Part shown: in pieces, positions 47,533-56,915 of the stretch
Layout: each line of letters begins with the position of its first letter
Position numbering within the stretch: position 1 is the first letter of the stretch
Source of the DNA: Eutypella sp. D-1
Lineage: Eukaryota; Ascomycota; Sordariomycetes; Xylariales; Diatrypaceae
Reading direction: 5' to 3'
Assembly: GCA_023313575.1 (NCBI GenBank)
Contig: JAJTTP010000015.1
Coordinates: 744,001 to 808,000, forward strand
Length of the DNA stretch: 64,000 nt
The notes under the pieces: model-generated
Database searches by the model: none
What the model was told of the DNA's origin: nothing
What the model saw: only the letters and a program-made list of their open reading frames with translations
Position numbers and translations under genes: made by a program

Positions 47533-48826
47533 TCAGGAGAAAAACTTCTTGTAGGCGGCCTTCTCGCGGGCGTCGCGGTCAGCGGCCCTCTTCTTGACGG
47601 CGGCGAGCTCGCGGGTGATGGCGGCGTCGGCGGGGGCGAGCTCGCGGGCGCGCTCGAGGGCGGCGACGGCGGCGTCCTCGTCGCGGAGGCGGGCGAGCGC
47701 CAGGCCGCGGCGGTAGAGGGCCTTGGCGCGGTCGGCGTCGGCGACCTTGGGGCAAGGGCGGCCCTCGAGCGCCACGCGCGCCGACTCGGCCGCCTCCGCC
47801 CACTCCTCCAGCTTGATGTACATGAGCGCGGCGTTGGAGCGCAGCGCGAACCACAGCGCGTCGAGGGCGTCCTGGGTCACACCCTCAGCACCGTCTCCCT
47901 CGAGCGACGGCTCCTCGTCCAGGTACCGCAGCCCCTTCCGGTACTTGGCGACGGCGGTGGCGAAGTCGCCGGCCTTGAAAGCGGTGTTGCCGAAGCCCTT
48001 GCAGGCGAGCGCGATCTCGTGGACGCGCGCGGCGGTCAGGGGGGACTCGGGCGTCTCCTCGTCCCGCGGGAAGTCCTCGTACGCGTCGCCCAGCGCGTCG
48101 GCCTGCTTCGGCTGCTCGGCGGCCGCCCACGCGTCGCCCGTCAGCTCGCCGCTGTCGGCGATCGCGGCGGCTTTGCGTGGCCTGTCGCCGTCGGCCGTCG
48201 GCAGCTCCTCGATCCGGCGAACCACGGACTTACCGGACTTCACCTCGCCGAAGACCACGTGCTTGCCGTCGAGGTGGGGGGTCGCGACGGTGGTGATGAA
48301 GAATTGGGAGCCGTTGGTGCCTGTATTCGGGGAGAACTTCTGTGTTAGTTATGGGTAACAGTACAGCGCATGGCTGGGTAGCGTAGAATAGAGAAGAAGG
48401 GGGAAGGGGGAAGGGGGAAGGGGGAAGGGGGAAGGGGGAAGGGGGAAAAGGAGACTAACCAGGCCCGGCATTGGCCATGCTCAACAGGAAGGGGCGGTCA
48501 TGCTTGAGAGTGAGGTTCTCGTCCTCAAACTTGGCGCCGTATATGCTCTCGCCGCCAGTACCATCGCCAGCAGTAAAATCACCACCCTGGACCATGAAGT
48601 CCTTGATGACGCGGTGGAACTGGCTGCCCTTGTAGTGGAGGGGCTTGCCGGCCTTGCCGACGCCCTTCTCGCCGGTGCACAGGGCGCGGAAGTTCTCGGC
48701 GGTCCGCGGCACCACGTCGTCGTACAGCTCGAAGGTCACCCGCCCTGCCTCCCGGCCGCCGATCGTCACGTCGAAGAATACGCGGCTGCGCTGCTGCTTC
48801 TTCGCTGTCTCTTCCGCGGTCGCCAT
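47533..48826 (-). CDS. cpr6: Cyclophilin-40 peptidyl-prolyl isomerase with TPR domain
   Basis: Hsp90 co-chaperone of the Cpr6/PPID family, 384 residues, two exons: 48826-48460 and 48320-47533. The N-terminal cyclophilin domain (about 10-185) has the catalytic [15 protein letters not shown], and [10 protein letters not shown] across the splice junction. The position of the CypA tryptophan is His ([10 protein letters not shown]), the usual Cyp40 change that lowers cyclosporin affinity. A linker leads to a TPR domain (about 225-360) with [20 protein letters not shown], the canonical pairing of repeat 1, and [13 protein letters not shown] in repeat 3. The C-terminus ends AYKKFFS, lacking a longer calmodulin-binding tail. 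The single 139-nt intron contains a seven-copy 7-bp minisatellite. The start is fixed by the conserved [11 protein letters not shown] long TG repeat lies 60-130 bp upstream of the ATG. Confidence 0.97.
48399..48447 (+). repeat. 7-bp GGGGGAA minisatellite inside the Cyp40 intron
   Basis: Seven exact tandem GGGGGAA units on the plus strand. In the Cyp40 pre-mRNA (minus strand) they read TTCCCCC and sit just after the 5' splice site. They make up about a third of the 139-nt intron. Confidence 0.95.
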
Positions 48827-48879
48827 TGTGTCGATCTCTTTTGTTGTTGTTATTGTATTAGAGGTTTAGGGTATCGGGG

Positions 48880-48888
<9 letters not shown>

Positions 48889-48926
<38 letters not shown>

Positions 48927-48955
48927 GTGTGCGTGTGTGTGCGTGTGTGTGCGTG
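48889..48955 (+). repeat. (TG)n microsatellite upstream of Cyp40
   Basis: About 33 TG dinucleotides with regularly spaced GC interruptions in the last third, ending the run at GCGTGAG. It lies 63-129 bp upstream of the Cyp40 ATG, in the promoter or 5' UTR. Long TG tracts can adopt Z-DNA. Confidence 0.93.
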
Positions 48956-50563
48956 AGTTGTTGAATTTGAATTTTCCAATATAGTAAAAGGCTAGAAAGG
49001 GAGAATGCCAAAAGGGAAAAAAAAGAGAAAAAAAAAAAGTTCGGAAGTCGAGAAAGGACAAAGGAGAAAGATCCTCTCAGTCGAAGGGGGTTGTGATGTT
49101 ACACCAATGAGGGGTCGTACGCAAGGGTGGGTGGGTGGTAATGGAAGATTTTATGATTATGAAGGCTTCGACGTAAAACTATCTTTTTCGGGTTTTCGGT
49201 TTGTAGAGGAAAGGGAGAAAGAAGAAAGAAAAATTAGCTGGACTTGATATCTATTTCTCTTGAGGGAGGGTTCGCGGTTGGAATGTTGTGAAAGCTATAG
49301 GTTTGGAATGCGGGAACGTCTTTACTTAACATCAAGTAATTAAGTAAACTAAACTAAAAAGCAATGGATGGAGCTTTTCGGCCCCCTATAGAAGCTTCTA
49401 GGGCTGCCCACTACTACTACTACTACTACCCTAACCTACGTAAGTGGTACTTCGGCTAGGTGGGCTGTTGCTACTATACAAATATACTTAGGTAGGTACA
49501 AGCTAACGTACGTACTTTGTATGGATGAAAGAAAGAAGAAGAAAAAAGAGAGATCGCGGGGCTCTGCTGCTCTCTCTTTCGGGTTCTCTCTTTTTCTCGG
49601 CAGAGGGGCCAAAAATTGGAGGGGCACGGATCTGTCTCTCACCCGCTTGAACCAATCACCGTTCATCTGGTCTTGGGGGAGGGGGCTTCTTCCGAAATAG
49701 GGCTGAAAGAAAGCTGGCTGGCCGCTGGTAGTGGATGTAATATGTACTCGGAGCTCCGTTATGTACCTTGGCACCTTATTAACACGTAGATGGTCGATTT
49801 CTTATGAATTTTATAATATAATCACCTTCTGTTGGAATTATAGTGATGAAATGCTTTTTGTTGTTACAACAGCAGAAGACGTTGAGGTTAAGAAGTATCC
49901 TTTATCCCTAAACGATTGCCCTTGATGTTGCATTTATAATTGGGTAGGTAGGTATCTTAAATAACATATTCCATTTGAAGATAACGGTGACGATGATGTA
50001 TGTTGTCTATGCCATACCGCTCACTGCGAAAGGGCATTGACAAGCAGAGTATCATACCTCTTCAACCAAACAGGCTAGGAGAGAGATCAGCGGCAGGAGA
50101 TCCAGGTGCACGACACCGAGCAGATTAATGAGCAAGTAGCGAGACACATATATCGTCTATTCGTAAGTCTAGATATAGAGATAGGTAGGTATGTAGGCAG
50201 GTAGGCAGATGGGTAAAATAAATAGAAAAATCTAATAGCGCCGACTGACTCTTCCGAACCATCGTGATCTGATCTGATCCGATCCGATCTGGCCCTATTC
50301 CAAAAGATCCCACTTCCCCTTTCCTTCCACAGGGGGGGTATGGCATATGGAAAAAAAAACCTTCCGATCCGGGAACACGCATAAGTCCCCCAAAAAATCC
50401 CCATTGTGTTACCTGATCGTCGGTGTGCTTTCCACTCCCCACCGCACGTTCGTAACGCCATAGCTATGCATTGAAAAAGACCACCAATGGAAAAAAAGAC
50501 CAAACAACAAAAAAGGGGGATAGATAAGATCCGGCCAGAACCAGAGGGCTGATTGGGACAGGT

Positions 50564-50582
50564 GGGGGGGGGGGGGGGGGGG
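50564..50582 (+). repeat. Poly-G tract (19 G)
   Basis: Uninterrupted G run about 110 bp beyond the Vps62 stop codon, in its likely 3' UTR, where the transcript would read poly-C. Confidence 0.85.
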
Positions 50583-50691
50583 TATCATATCCGAGTGAGC
50601 AAGACGCAAAAAACGCAAGTCTCTCTTTCTCTGTCTCTCTCTCTCTCTCTTCTCACCTCACACATGTCCACCACACCAAAAAAACAACACA

Positions 50692-52494
50692 TCAGGAGTG
50701 CCAGCTCGTGGCCCTGCCCTCGGCGATGCTGTGCAGGAGGCGGCAGTGGGGGCCCATGCACATCTTCTCGCGGGCGAGGACCTTGGACTTGGGGCCCTCG
50801 GGCCCGCCGACGTAGTGGTACTGGCCGAAGAGGCGCCACTGGCGGCGGTCGTCGAGGCCGTAGAGCTGGTCGCCCCACCGCCCGCCGTAGTGGAACCATC
50901 CCGTTGGGTTATCCGGCTGCTCGCGCACCGGCTCCAGCCCGCGGTCCGAGGACCCCGTTGCTGTCGTCGTTGTGGTTGACTCGGACTCGAACTCCGACTC
51001 GTCCTCGACCGTGTAGTCGTACCAGTAGCCCCGGAAGTTCTTCCGCGGGTCCCACAAGGGACCCCGGTCCGACTGGTCCTTGAGGATGTTGAATGGCAGG
51101 ATGTACGGGTGGTCGCCCGGCATGGCGTACATGGCGTGGCTGCCGACGGCGCTGTAGAGGACGGGGCGGAGCTTGTCGTGGAGCTCCGGGTGGTCGGCGG
51201 CGGCGGCGGAGGAGGAGTTGTGGGCGGGGGAGCGCCGCTTCTCGAGCGCGTGCCACGCGTACGTCTGCCCGCCCTCGTGCTCGCTGAGGAAGACGGCGCG
51301 CGGCACGCCCGAGTCGAACCGCACCATCGCATGCTCCCAGTCGCCCACGTGGTTGCCGTACCGCACCCCGAGCACCGACTGCCCTAAGTTGTACGCGTAG
51401 AAGAAAAACCAGAACGCGTCCACGATCCCCGAGCCCTTGTCCACCAGCACCAGCGTCGCCGGCGCCCGCGAGTACCCGGATTCGTCCGGCTTGTTCTCCT
51501 CCCCGTCTCCGTCCCCTTCTTCCGCACTGGTCGCTCGTCGCGAAGGGTCGCGCCGCTCCTCCCGGCGGCGCCGTAGGTCGCCCGGCCGTCCCTTGGGATG
51601 CGCGTAGTCCGTGCTGTGACTGTGGCTAGAGAATTTGCGCGGGTCGGATATCCTCCGCAGGGGATGGTCGCGGTCGACGTCATACCATGTTGTCCTTTCG
51701 CTGGCTAGGTGGCTGCCTTCCCGTTCCGTCGCGGGCCAGTGCTCGTCCCCATCACCATCGTGGTAAGAGGAGGGCACACTGTCCCAGTTATGGAGCCAGG
51801 GCGGACGCTCCTCGACGTCGTCCTTACTCCTCAGGGACAAGTCGCCCGTGTGGTCGTGGAGGTCGTGCAGGTTGGCGAGACCCAAGGGCGTTGTCAGGTT
51901 GATAAGCTTGTCGTCGGCGTAGGGCTCCATATGTTTGATATGATCGGCGATATCGGCGGGCCAGAAGAACTCCTCCGAGTAGAGGTGAACCAGCGGTGCG
52001 TAATCGAGCACGTAATCCGGTATGCCCCTCAGACCGTGCGCTTTCTCCTCTTCCTCCTCCCCGCCACTGCCCCGCTCAGGCGCATGCTTTCCTTCTTCTT
52101 CCGTCGGTGGTACGAGTACCCTCTGCTGCCTCTCCTGTTCCCGAAAGCTTGTCCTTCTCTTGAGTTCGTGTCCACGGTGGCCGTCTTCATCGTCATCGTC
52201 GTCTACTTTGCTGCCGGGCGGGTCGGTCTTGATGTGCATGAGACCGCACAGGCTGAACCATCGGCAGGTCTGGCGGTCAAGCCAGTAGGGGGAGGTGTTG
52301 ACCCATCGGCGCTCGGCTTCGCGGGCCTCCTTACTCTTTTTAACGGGGTTAAGAGTCTGCGGCAGGAACCAAGCCAGGAAAGCGATGATCCCGACGAAGA
52401 GGACGAGGGCGGCAATGCGGCGGGGGCCGAACAGCCTCTGCATTGGGCTGGCTGGTTGGCTGCTAGGCGTAGCAGTCAAGGGAAAACTGAACAA
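50692..52494 (-). CDS. vps62: Vacuolar protein sorting-associated protein 62
   Basis: Single exon, 600 residues, fungal Vps62 family. In yeast, Vps62 is needed for cytoplasm-to-vacuole protein delivery; the biochemistry is unknown. A single membrane anchor (RIAALVLFVGIIAFLAWFLP, about 26-45) follows a short cytosolic end. An acidic, variable linker (about 95-160) is followed by the family core: PDYVLDYAPLVHLYSEEFFWPADIADHIKH (about 165-195), SGIVDAFWFFFYAYNLGQ, RYGNHVGDWEHAMVRF, LYSAVGSHAMYAMPGDHPYI and a C-terminal GRWGDQLYGL. Asp/Arg-rich low-complexity insertions (about 290-335) split the core. Two in-frame starts exist, residue 1 (52494) and Met18 (52443-52441); both keep the anchor. The upstream side has a 20-A tract. 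Confidence 0.95.
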   Translation of the reverse strand: MFSFPLTATPSSQPASPMQRLFGPRRIAALVLFVGIIAFLAWFLPQTLNPVKKSKEAREAERRWVNTSPYWLDRQTCRWFSLCGLMHIKTDPPGSKVDDDDDEDGHRGHELKRRTSFREQERQQRVLVPPTEEEGKHAPERGSGGEEEEEKAHGLRGIPDYVLDYAPLVHLYSEEFFWPADIADHIKHMEPYADDKLINLTTPLGLANLHDLHDHTGDLSLRSKDDVEERPPWLHNWDSVPSSYHDGDGDEHWPATEREGSHLASERTTWYDVDRDHPLRRISDPRKFSSHSHSTDYAHPKGRPGDLRRRREERRDPSRRATSAEEGDGDGEENKPDESGYSRAPATLVLVDKGSGIVDAFWFFFYAYNLGQSVLGVRYGNHVGDWEHAMVRFDSGVPRAVFLSEHEGGQTYAWHALEKRRSPAHNSSSAAAADHPELHDKLRPVLYSAVGSHAMYAMPGDHPYILPFNILKDQSDRGPLWDPRKNFRGYWYDYTVEDESEFESESTTTTTATGSSDRGLEPVREQPDNPTGWFHYGGRWGDQLYGLDDRRQWRLFGQYHYVGGPEGPKSKVLAREKMCMGPHCRLLHSIAEGRATSWHS

Positions 52495-55400
52495 CGAAAA
52501 CTCCCCGACTCAGCCGGACAAAGCGAAGGACCCAAACCAGGTTGTTGACAGCGACACACCGAGAATTTAAAAAAAAAAAAAAAAAAAACAGGCGGACCGA
52601 AGTGACCAAAAGAAGGAAAGGAAGGAGGGTATCCGCAGAGAGAGAATAGAATAATGTGAAAATCGTGAAACCCGTGAAAATCGATCTACGGTGAAGGAAC
52701 TGGGAGAATGAGTGAGTATCTGCCCCGAAAACGGCTCGCGCAAACCTTCATTCCTTAATAACTACCCGTCCGTATGTGTACACAAGTTCAGGAATTTTAT
52801 GGGTTTTATGTGTTTTGTTTTTCTCTCCCGAACACTTAAGTTCAGAGAACGGCAAGAAGAAGGAAAAAAAGAAAAGAAAATGTTTGGTGTGTTAGTGTTA
52901 GGTAGGCACATGAACGTGGTAAAGTTGTCAAGATTTTTGTCCAATGGAGGGATGGGATGACAGCGGGAGGAAGCATTTGGTTTGGTGAATGGTACGGAGT
53001 AGGTAAAGTTGAACCTACCTGGGTCAGGTAAGTGGCGCTCATGCAGGGAGGAAGAACGGCACTCTAAACTTGCCGATACTGCCTAGGTTTTGCGGGATCG
53101 GCCTCCCTTTAGGCTTGGTTGTATGTATGTACATAAGGGGGAGGGGGGTGGGGGGGAATCCCGCAATCCAACAATCCAATGGGGGGGCGCCTGACACAGC
53201 CCGCTCTACCCGTGCAGCCGTATTCTGTTCTGCGTTGTCCTGCTGTTCTGCGTATCCGATTCAGCGGGGCTTTCAGGGTATCGATCTGCAGGAACCAATG
53301 AGACGTCACTAGCGCAAGGTGTGCTTCCGTCCAGCCAATGATAGAGTTGGTACGCGGTCCGCTTTGTATCCTTTCGGGTAACGTGCTAACCTTGAATGGA
53401 ACCCTTTCTGACAAAAACTGGCCGGAACTGACATATCCTAACGCAAGCCACGCAACCCTTGGACCCATGCGCTAATCCGGCTCTTACTTATGTACATACC
53501 AGGAAAGTGAGTAAGCATCTCTTACCGGTCTCTTACTTGGTTCATACGCAGGCACATCTACCCGAGTAAGTAGTGATAAGCCAGCCCACTTGGCTATACA
53601 TAGCAACATGAGTTGTTTCGGTATTCTACCAAAAAAAAAAAAAAACCTCTCTAGTTAGGTAGAGTTTGTCATGGTTAAGGTTAATTAATATTCATGGTGT
53701 ATGAGATGTTCCAACTACCGCTTCCTATATCTATTGGACCGTGTCCCTTTTTTCGTTAACTGCTTCTCAACACCGGTAACCTCCAAGTGGCATATCCATA
53801 AGACATCTACCAAATCTTATTCAACTGCCACCAGACCACATTTAGCCCCCTACGCTTAATTCTTGACATGTCCCCCAGTTGCGAACCATATTGCCATAGT
53901 TAGCCCCTATTTGGCTTGACGTCCATGTCCCCCGCCACAGCCTAGCTAGAGCTGAGAATGATGGGTGCTGGCTGCGACGGCTGCGACACTGTCTTTGCGG
54001 CATATGCCAGCTAGTGTTTTTAATATGGATGGGTAATCCCTGGGCAAGTAGTACGAGTTAGATATACAACGTAGGCGTGTTTGTTGGCGTGTTTGTTATT
54101 GGTGTAAATAGCAAATTAAAGCAAAAGAAAGAGAAGTTCAAAGGGCATGGCCCGGTTTCAGCTTTGGTAAGCCTGATCCTTCTGTATTGATACTAACTCC
54201 ATATCTAGTCACGAAAACTTTTTGCTGGAGGTGACGATATAGAACCTAGCAACTGGGCAGGAATCTACATAGTAAATGGTTTCTACCTCGCAACCCGGCC
54301 GAGGTATATACGCCGTTTTATCCTATTACGTCATTCCGCTCTTTAAGTACGTGCCTAAGTATTTAGTGCGTTACTTTATATCCGCCTACCTGACGAGGCT
54401 TCGGTATTGATCAGTTCAAACTCGTCAACCACTTGGCCGCACACTTCAACTCACTTCTTAACAACATGAATATTGCCAAGGTTAGAAACGAAAACCAGAT
54501 GTTTAAATGCATAGTTAAGTAGTTTGATGGTTTTACCAAGAGAATCTCAAGGTGGCTCGTCCCGGGAGACGCGGGCCAGGTCACCCGCCGGCTCCGTCCC
54601 GGCCTCCCGTTATACGGGTCGTACGGTCGGCTGCCCAGCGCGATCACGTGCAACATCTGTTCCGCGACGACCTCAATGCTGGCGAGGACATCCTGTAGTT
54701 ATTATGTATGTCGTTCAGTGATCTTGGCGACATCGCCGGGACCATGCACATGGCGCTCGTGCACGAGCCGGCCGGTCTACCTGCTCCTTTTACACCTATT
54801 GTTCGTGACAGGCCCGTACGTAGGGACTGGGATCTCAACGAGCGCCGAGCGCCTTATCTATAAGTATCACTAGTTAATATGTAAATTATTAAGTCAAATG
54901 GACGGATCGCCGTCGTGCCTTTCTTGAGCAACCGATCTTCGGGAAGGGTATTACAGGTTGAGGTGCATACATAGAAGTAATACATCGCAAGTGTCTATGT
55001 ACGGGCATCCTCCCACCCACAATCTCCTAAAAGTCCCAACAACGCGTGGGGATCCTCGTCCCGATCCTGAACCTAACACTCGCCTAGATCGCCCAGAACA
55101 GCCAAGTAAACGTGGCTGAGTGGTCCCTGGGGCTCTTTCTATCAGCCCTACGAATAATTACATATGCATGGTTACTTCGTCGAGCTTTCATCTTCTTCGC
55201 CTCTTGATATCCCTCCGTATCACCTTACCTCGCAGGCCGCCATGACGTACCAAACTTTCCTTGTGCTCCACCCCCCGGGATCTTACACTTGCCTCCCCCC
55301 TCCCCATGTTCCTGTCCTGCATGTAGGTCTTGTAGATATGGGGGTGTGTTGGTGTAAATAGGGCAGCAGAGACTGGTCGTACACCACGTAGGTGATTTGC

Positions 55401-56915
55401 AGGGGACGCCCGCTCGAGATATACACTGTCAAGTCTTCCAGTCGGAGCCGTAACTCAGGCCAGGCCAGCAGATCCGAGGGTACAGTTCGACCGATTCGTG
55501 GACTACTAGTAGTCTTTCGTATTTAGGTGTTTATTGTTACACCAGATCTCCTGGTTTCAACGGTTACGGAAAGGGCTCAAGCACCACTGGTCCGTATGCA
55601 CGGTGAATTTTCAGTTTCTTTAGCTACGGAGTAGAAACCTAGGTACTATATCGTCCCGATAGCGTTCCAAATAGGGGTAAAAGGGGTAGTACAACCCACG
55701 CCTTCGGCATCTATACAAGTGTGTCAAAGTCTCGGCGCCGAAGAGCTCTCGCCTACCTAGGTAGACGATCTAACAAGTATCCCCTTGATCCATTTTTTTC
55801 AAGCCATTCTCATTTGAAAATATTGAATCTTTTCCGCTCACGTTCTGTGGACTTGCACTCTAATGGTTCGACATACTTGCCTTCTCGTATTGTCATAGTC
55901 TCCTTGATGGAACCATCTGCAACGGCGCCGGGCGTAGATATCCGCTTCCTTGCCGCATTATTAGCCATATCATCTTTCAGCTACCTTATCGTACTTATAT
56001 TTCGAGCGGTTGCCATTAGAGAGATTTCACTACTGGTTTAATACCCTCCGCTGTTCATTCATAACACTTGACCAGTGAGATCGAGACCGGCCGTAATGGC
56101 AACCCCATTGTTGATGCAAATGCCGAGGAAAGTCGTAAGATGAATCTTTTTCCAGGCTGTAAAGCTGAGAATACTACTACCGTTAATTTGTTCGTTCCAT
56201 CAATGAAGTTCATCATTGGACTTGGGCGCCTCGATTTCCTCGTGTATTCTATTGTCGTATCTGCCAGGCTGGTGCAGGTTGCGAGGGATTCCAGGCTGGA
56301 AGTCTTGCTATGAGACATCCTGCCACTACATATCCTAAGGCAAAAGCACGAAATGGTCTTTCCGTACTCTCTTTAGATAACTGAATATCTTCTATTTCAA
56401 TACCCCATTGATTTATCTGCCATGGTGATCATAATACTTTACACTATGGTCCAAGGACCGTCTTTTGTCTACTAGTATAATCCCATAAGTATATGGCATC
56501 ATACATTATAGTTGTCCATCCCCATCTAGAGCTGGAAACGGACCATGCTATGATTACCCACACGCATCTTGGAACTCGACCTGCCACTAACTCAGGACAA
56601 AGCATACGATAGGATATTCCGACATAGCGATGGCCGGCATGCAGACTTCAGTAGCTCAGACTCTACGACCTTTTGTATCCCCTAGTAGACATCATGCGAA
56701 TCAAGACCATTGCTTACTTCAGTTGCCCAGATGTAGTACCTCAGTTGTAGATTCTGTTTAGATCTAACTGTTTATACCTATAACTATGCATATACAAATA
56801 CATGATGGCCTTCCCGTTTCTGAGCCCGGCCCGCGCACAACACACCACACACACCGGAATGCAGGAATAAAAAAAAGTAAAAGAGGGCCTGGAAGCCCGT
56901 GGCCGTCCGCTCCTC
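52495..56915. other. Long intergenic region with weak coding-like islands
   Basis: About 4.4 kb between the Vps62 start and the transporter stop. A GC-rich island at 54560-54840 stands out from AT-rich surroundings, and a stretch at 55907-56313 contains two short hydrophobic frames. Neither has a recognisable family or a complete gene model. TAGGTA words occur near 53005 and 55765. Confidence 0.65.
52569..52588 (+). repeat. Poly-A tract (20 A) upstream of Vps62
   Basis: An uninterrupted A run about 75 bp upstream of the Vps62 ATG. On the gene strand it is poly-T, a common nucleosome-excluding promoter element. Confidence 0.85.

Larger units (their letters stand above)
48827..50691. other. 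Upstream region of Cyp40, 3' side of Vps62
   Basis: About 1.9 kb with a TG microsatellite (48889-48955), an ACT run near 49418, TAGGTA words (near 49487, 49947 and 50183) and a 19-G run. Open frames are short and composed of simple sequence. Confidence 0.7.
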
